Source: Deltaproteobacteria bacterium (GTDB lineage: Bacteria > Desulfobacterota > DSM-4660 > Desulfatiglandales > HGW-15). Taken from it: a DNA stretch of 6,976 nucleotides. The translations under genes and the position numbers were made by a program. The notes under the pieces were generated by a model, which saw only the letters and a program-made list of their open reading frames with translations, was not told the origin of the DNA and searched no databases. The DNA lies in NCBI GenBank assembly GCA_019308985.1, contig JAFDHB010000203.1, forward strand, positions 1 through 6,976. Direction: 5' to 3'. The number at the start of each line of letters is the position of its first letter. The first letter of the stretch is position 1. Positions 5,759-6,976 of this stretch are shown piece by piece.

Positions 5759-5799
5759 GAATCATGTGAAACACCTAATGGTCCGGTCAAGATAGCAAG
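5759..5799 (-). promoter_or_regulatory. Diverged duplicate of the mntA promoter
   Basis: On the minus strand CTTGCTATCTTGACC (5799-5785) matches the mntA promoter region at 6781-6767 in 14 of 15 bases, and the 41 bases to 5759 match 6781-6741 in about 30 positions without gaps. The -35 is TTGACC (5790-5785) and, again 18 bases on, the -10 is CATGAT (5766-5761) in place of TATAAT. A transcript would start about 5754, exactly at the edge of the MITE-like element, and run leftward toward the dehydrogenase. Confidence 0.5.
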
Positions 5800-6060
5800 G
5801 GTGACCAGGGATTCATGCCTAGAACCCGCTCTTCTGGACCAAGCCAACCGGTTCACCGTTCCCCCTCCCCACTACCCGTCATTCCCCGTCTAGACCGGCC
5901 TGTTCCGGACAGCGATCCGGGGGGAGTCCATGAAACTTTTTCTTTTCTTATCTCGCCGGTTTCGAGGTATACCTTCCAAGCGCGATTCAAAATCAGTCTT
6001 GTATGTCAGGGCGTGAAAGCAAGATGGCAGGAGGTCAGGGTGGAGGCCGGGTTGGCAAAT
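5800..6060. other. Intergenic stretch, no supported gene
   Basis: Open frames here on either strand are short, lack ribosome sites and resemble no family I know. The minus-strand frame around 5940-6005 (RLILNRAWKVYLETGEIRKE) looks mildly protein-like but is bounded by a stop just upstream of it and has no start. The stretch otherwise holds the imperfect palindrome at 5878-5932. Confidence 0.5.
5878..5932. repeat. Imperfect palindromic repeat of the CGTCATTCC type
   Basis: The segment opens CGTCATTCCCC and closes GGGGGGAGTCCATG, which resembles the widespread class of short dispersed palindromes that run from CGTCATTCC to GGAATCCA. The interior contains CCGGA (5905-5909) and TCCGG (5916-5920) around a 6-base loop. 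Only one copy is in the window, so membership of a family is inferred from its look alone. Confidence 0.35.
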
Positions 6061-6402
6061 CTAACTGATTTTCAAAACCTTCTCCAGTTCCGTAATGAGG
6101 GGAGGGAGGTCATACACTATTGTGTCCCAAAGGACATCCAGGTCGACCTGGTCATAACCGTGAATAAGGCGGTTGCGCATTCCTACTATTAATGGCCAGG
6201 GTATGGATGAGTATTTTTTTTGCCCCTCAGCACTGACGCGAGCAGCCGCCTCACCAACAATCTCTATCAATCTGACAAGTGACAACTCGAGCATCCTTTC
6301 TCGCCGTAAATCTTCTCGCCTTTTGTGCTTTATGAGATCTAAGGCTTCCCGGGCATGGTCCAGCATGTGGCGGAGCCGTACGGTATCATCGTGTTGCGTC
6401 AT
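6061..6402 (-). CDS. hepT: HEPN-family RNase toxin HepT (DUF86)
   Basis: This 113-residue all-helical protein belongs to the HepT/DUF86 family (PF01934). The active-site motif RX4HXY is intact as R76-NRLI-H81-G-Y83 within MRNRLIHGYDQVD, and the upstream segment RLIEIVGEAAARVS is the usual dimer helix. HepT cleaves RNA; in the studied Shewanella system the partner MntA silences it by adding AMP to the motif tyrosine, which is present here (Y83). GGAG lies 7 bases before the ATG, and the start overlaps the end of mntA by 17 bases, pointing to translational coupling in antitoxin-then-toxin order. Length is normal. No frameshift is seen, and the codon pattern does not stand out from the neighbouring gene. 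The alternative, a plain HEPN protein with another partner, is unlikely given mntA beside it. Confidence 0.93.
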   Translation of the reverse strand: MTQHDDTVRLRHMLDHAREALDLIKHKRREDLRRERMLELSLVRLIEIVGEAAARVSAEGQKKYSSIPWPLIVGMRNRLIHGYDQVDLDVLWDTIVYDLPPLITELEKVLKIS

Positions 6403-6697
6403 ACTGTATCTCCGCTTCGGAAAAGACCTTATCCCGGAAGTATTTGCTAATGAATCCCGGCGTATTGAGATCCACCTTTCTTCCCAGTATCTCGCTCAGT
6501 TCCATCTCCATCCCGGCCAATTTGATAAGCCCCACTCGTGCGTCGGGCTCGAATTCCACAAGCACATCAATGTCACTCTCAGGACCGAAGTCTCCCCTGA
6601 GAGCGGAGCCAAAAATAGAGAGCCTTCTGATGCGATTCTTTTCGCAGAACCTTTCCAGTTCTTCCCTTGGTATGTTGAGGCTGGGTCTGGCGGCCAT
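6386..6697 (-). CDS. mntA: MntA-like minimal nucleotidyltransferase antitoxin
   Basis: This 103-residue protein is a minimal nucleotidyltransferase (PF01909/PF18765 type). RLSIFGSALRGDFGPESDIDVLVEF (residues 25-49) gives the GSxRG signature (30-34) and the metal-binding D42-x-D44 pair; D76 in GRKVDL is the likely third carboxylate. MntA antitoxins use ATP to AMPylate HepT and block its RNase activity, so an intact active site suggests a working pair. GGAG sits 7 bases before the ATG, and a strong promoter lies 46-75 bases upstream. It is first in a two-gene operon with hepT. Some minimal nucleotidyltransferases act in defence or DNA repair contexts with no AMPylation shown, so the exact chemistry is inferred from the family. 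Confidence 0.93.
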   Translation of the reverse strand: MAARPSLNIPREELERFCEKNRIRRLSIFGSALRGDFGPESDIDVLVEFEPDARVGLIKLAGMEMELSEILGRKVDLNTPGFISKYFRDKVFSEAEIQYDATR

Positions 6698-6742
6698 ATC
6701 TTACTCCAGTAACCTGATCAGGGATTTAGGGATTTTAAAACA

Positions 6743-6772
6743 ATTATATGAGAACCCTTATGATTAGGTCAA
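6743..6772 (-). promoter_or_regulatory. Promoter of the mntA-hepT operon
   Basis: On the minus strand TTGACC (6772-6767; 5 of 6) and a perfect TATAAT (6748-6743) are separated by 18 bases. Transcription should begin near 6736, leaving a leader of about 39 bases before the mntA ATG. This is the best sigma70-like promoter in the window. No clear operator palindrome overlaps it. Confidence 0.75.
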
Positions 6773-6848
6773 GATAACAAGAATCACAACAAGTTTGCTG
6801 TACCAACGCGACCCCCTTCCTTCTGTGAGTGAATTCCGGGACGCTCTT

Positions 6849-6976
6849 TTAAAATTTAATAACTCGTAACACTTTAGCCTTTTGAAATGCCTCCTCAGAT
6901 AGGGAGAACGGGTGATGATGCCTTTTCTGGAGTGACTGGCGGCTTCCGGCTTGGAGAGCCTCCAGCTCGGAAAGGA
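6849..6976 (-). CDS. Possible 3' end of an unidentified gene, cut by the window edge
   Basis: A minus-strand frame is open from the window edge to the TAA at 6849-6851 and gives about 41 residues, including LSELEALQAG, SLQKRHHHPFSLSEEAF and a basic end KAKVLRVIKF. The composition is protein-like, with an amphipathic helical look, but I recognise no family. A plus-strand frame over the same bases (ATG at 6888) is also open to the edge, richer in Gly/Pro and without a ribosome site, so it is less likely. Its stop lies about 75 bases upstream of the mntA promoter -35, so it would be the upstream neighbour of the operon. Confidence 0.35.
   Translation of the reverse strand, partial: LSELEALQAGSRQSLQKRHHHPFSLSEEAFQKAKVLRVIKF

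Noticed and set aside
5815..6192. Plus-strand frame of 125 codons left of hepT
   Set aside because: Its last third is antisense to hepT and the remainder has no start signal or known motif.

Overview
The window looks like a piece of a chromosome from an environmental, anaerobic bacterium, most likely a Desulfobacterota (former Deltaproteobacteria) lineage. This is inference from the gene set: a roughly 1000-residue NAD-glutamate dehydrogenase of the 115-kDa class, RAYT-type transposase debris, UPF0175/DUF3368 and MntA/HepT toxin-antitoxin genes, and a TauE/SafE-type exporter fragment. There is no rRNA, tRNA or other decisive taxonomic marker. All coding sequence except one small toxin-antitoxin remnant lies on the minus strand.

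Left part (1-2250) is a gene graveyard. Five recognisable genes or gene pieces all carry deletions or junctions: a COG1672-type P-loop ATPase (52-1072, frameshifted, with a shortened Walker A to Walker B interval); a RAYT/Y1 transposase (1192-1555, middle missing, two frames); a UPF0175 antitoxin (1641-1865, +) whose N-terminus is replaced by a 62-bp repeat; a DUF3368 PIN toxin (1862-2077, +) whose C-terminus is replaced by other sequence; and a TauE/SafE permease (1994-2250, -) lacking its middle and its C-terminal end. The PIN and permease pieces collide tail to tail in a short stretch that reads sensibly in both.

Centre (2309-5474): an intact 1014-codon NAD-glutamate dehydrogenase with its own predicted promoter and leader, and a hairpin just after its stop codon. 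It is the only clearly housekeeping-type metabolic gene here; it would link glutamate to 2-oxoglutarate, ammonium and NADH.

Between the dehydrogenase and the next gene (5475-6060) lies a compact MITE-like element (5563-5753) bounded by imperfect inverted repeats. Its right end carries the same 62-bp sequence, base for base, as found 4.1 kb away at 1616-1677. Immediately beside it is a decayed duplicate of the promoter that drives the toxin-antitoxin operon to the right, followed by an imperfect palindrome and otherwise featureless DNA.

Right part (6061-6976): an apparently intact mntA-hepT operon (nucleotidyltransferase antitoxin followed by HEPN RNase toxin, overlapping by 17 bases) with a strong sigma70-like promoter, then the possible 3' end of an unidentified minus-strand ORF at the window edge.

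The strongest unexplained material is the repeat family shared by the RAYT/antitoxin junction and the MITE-like element, the duplicated promoter next to it, and the three-half-site operator in front of the ATPase.
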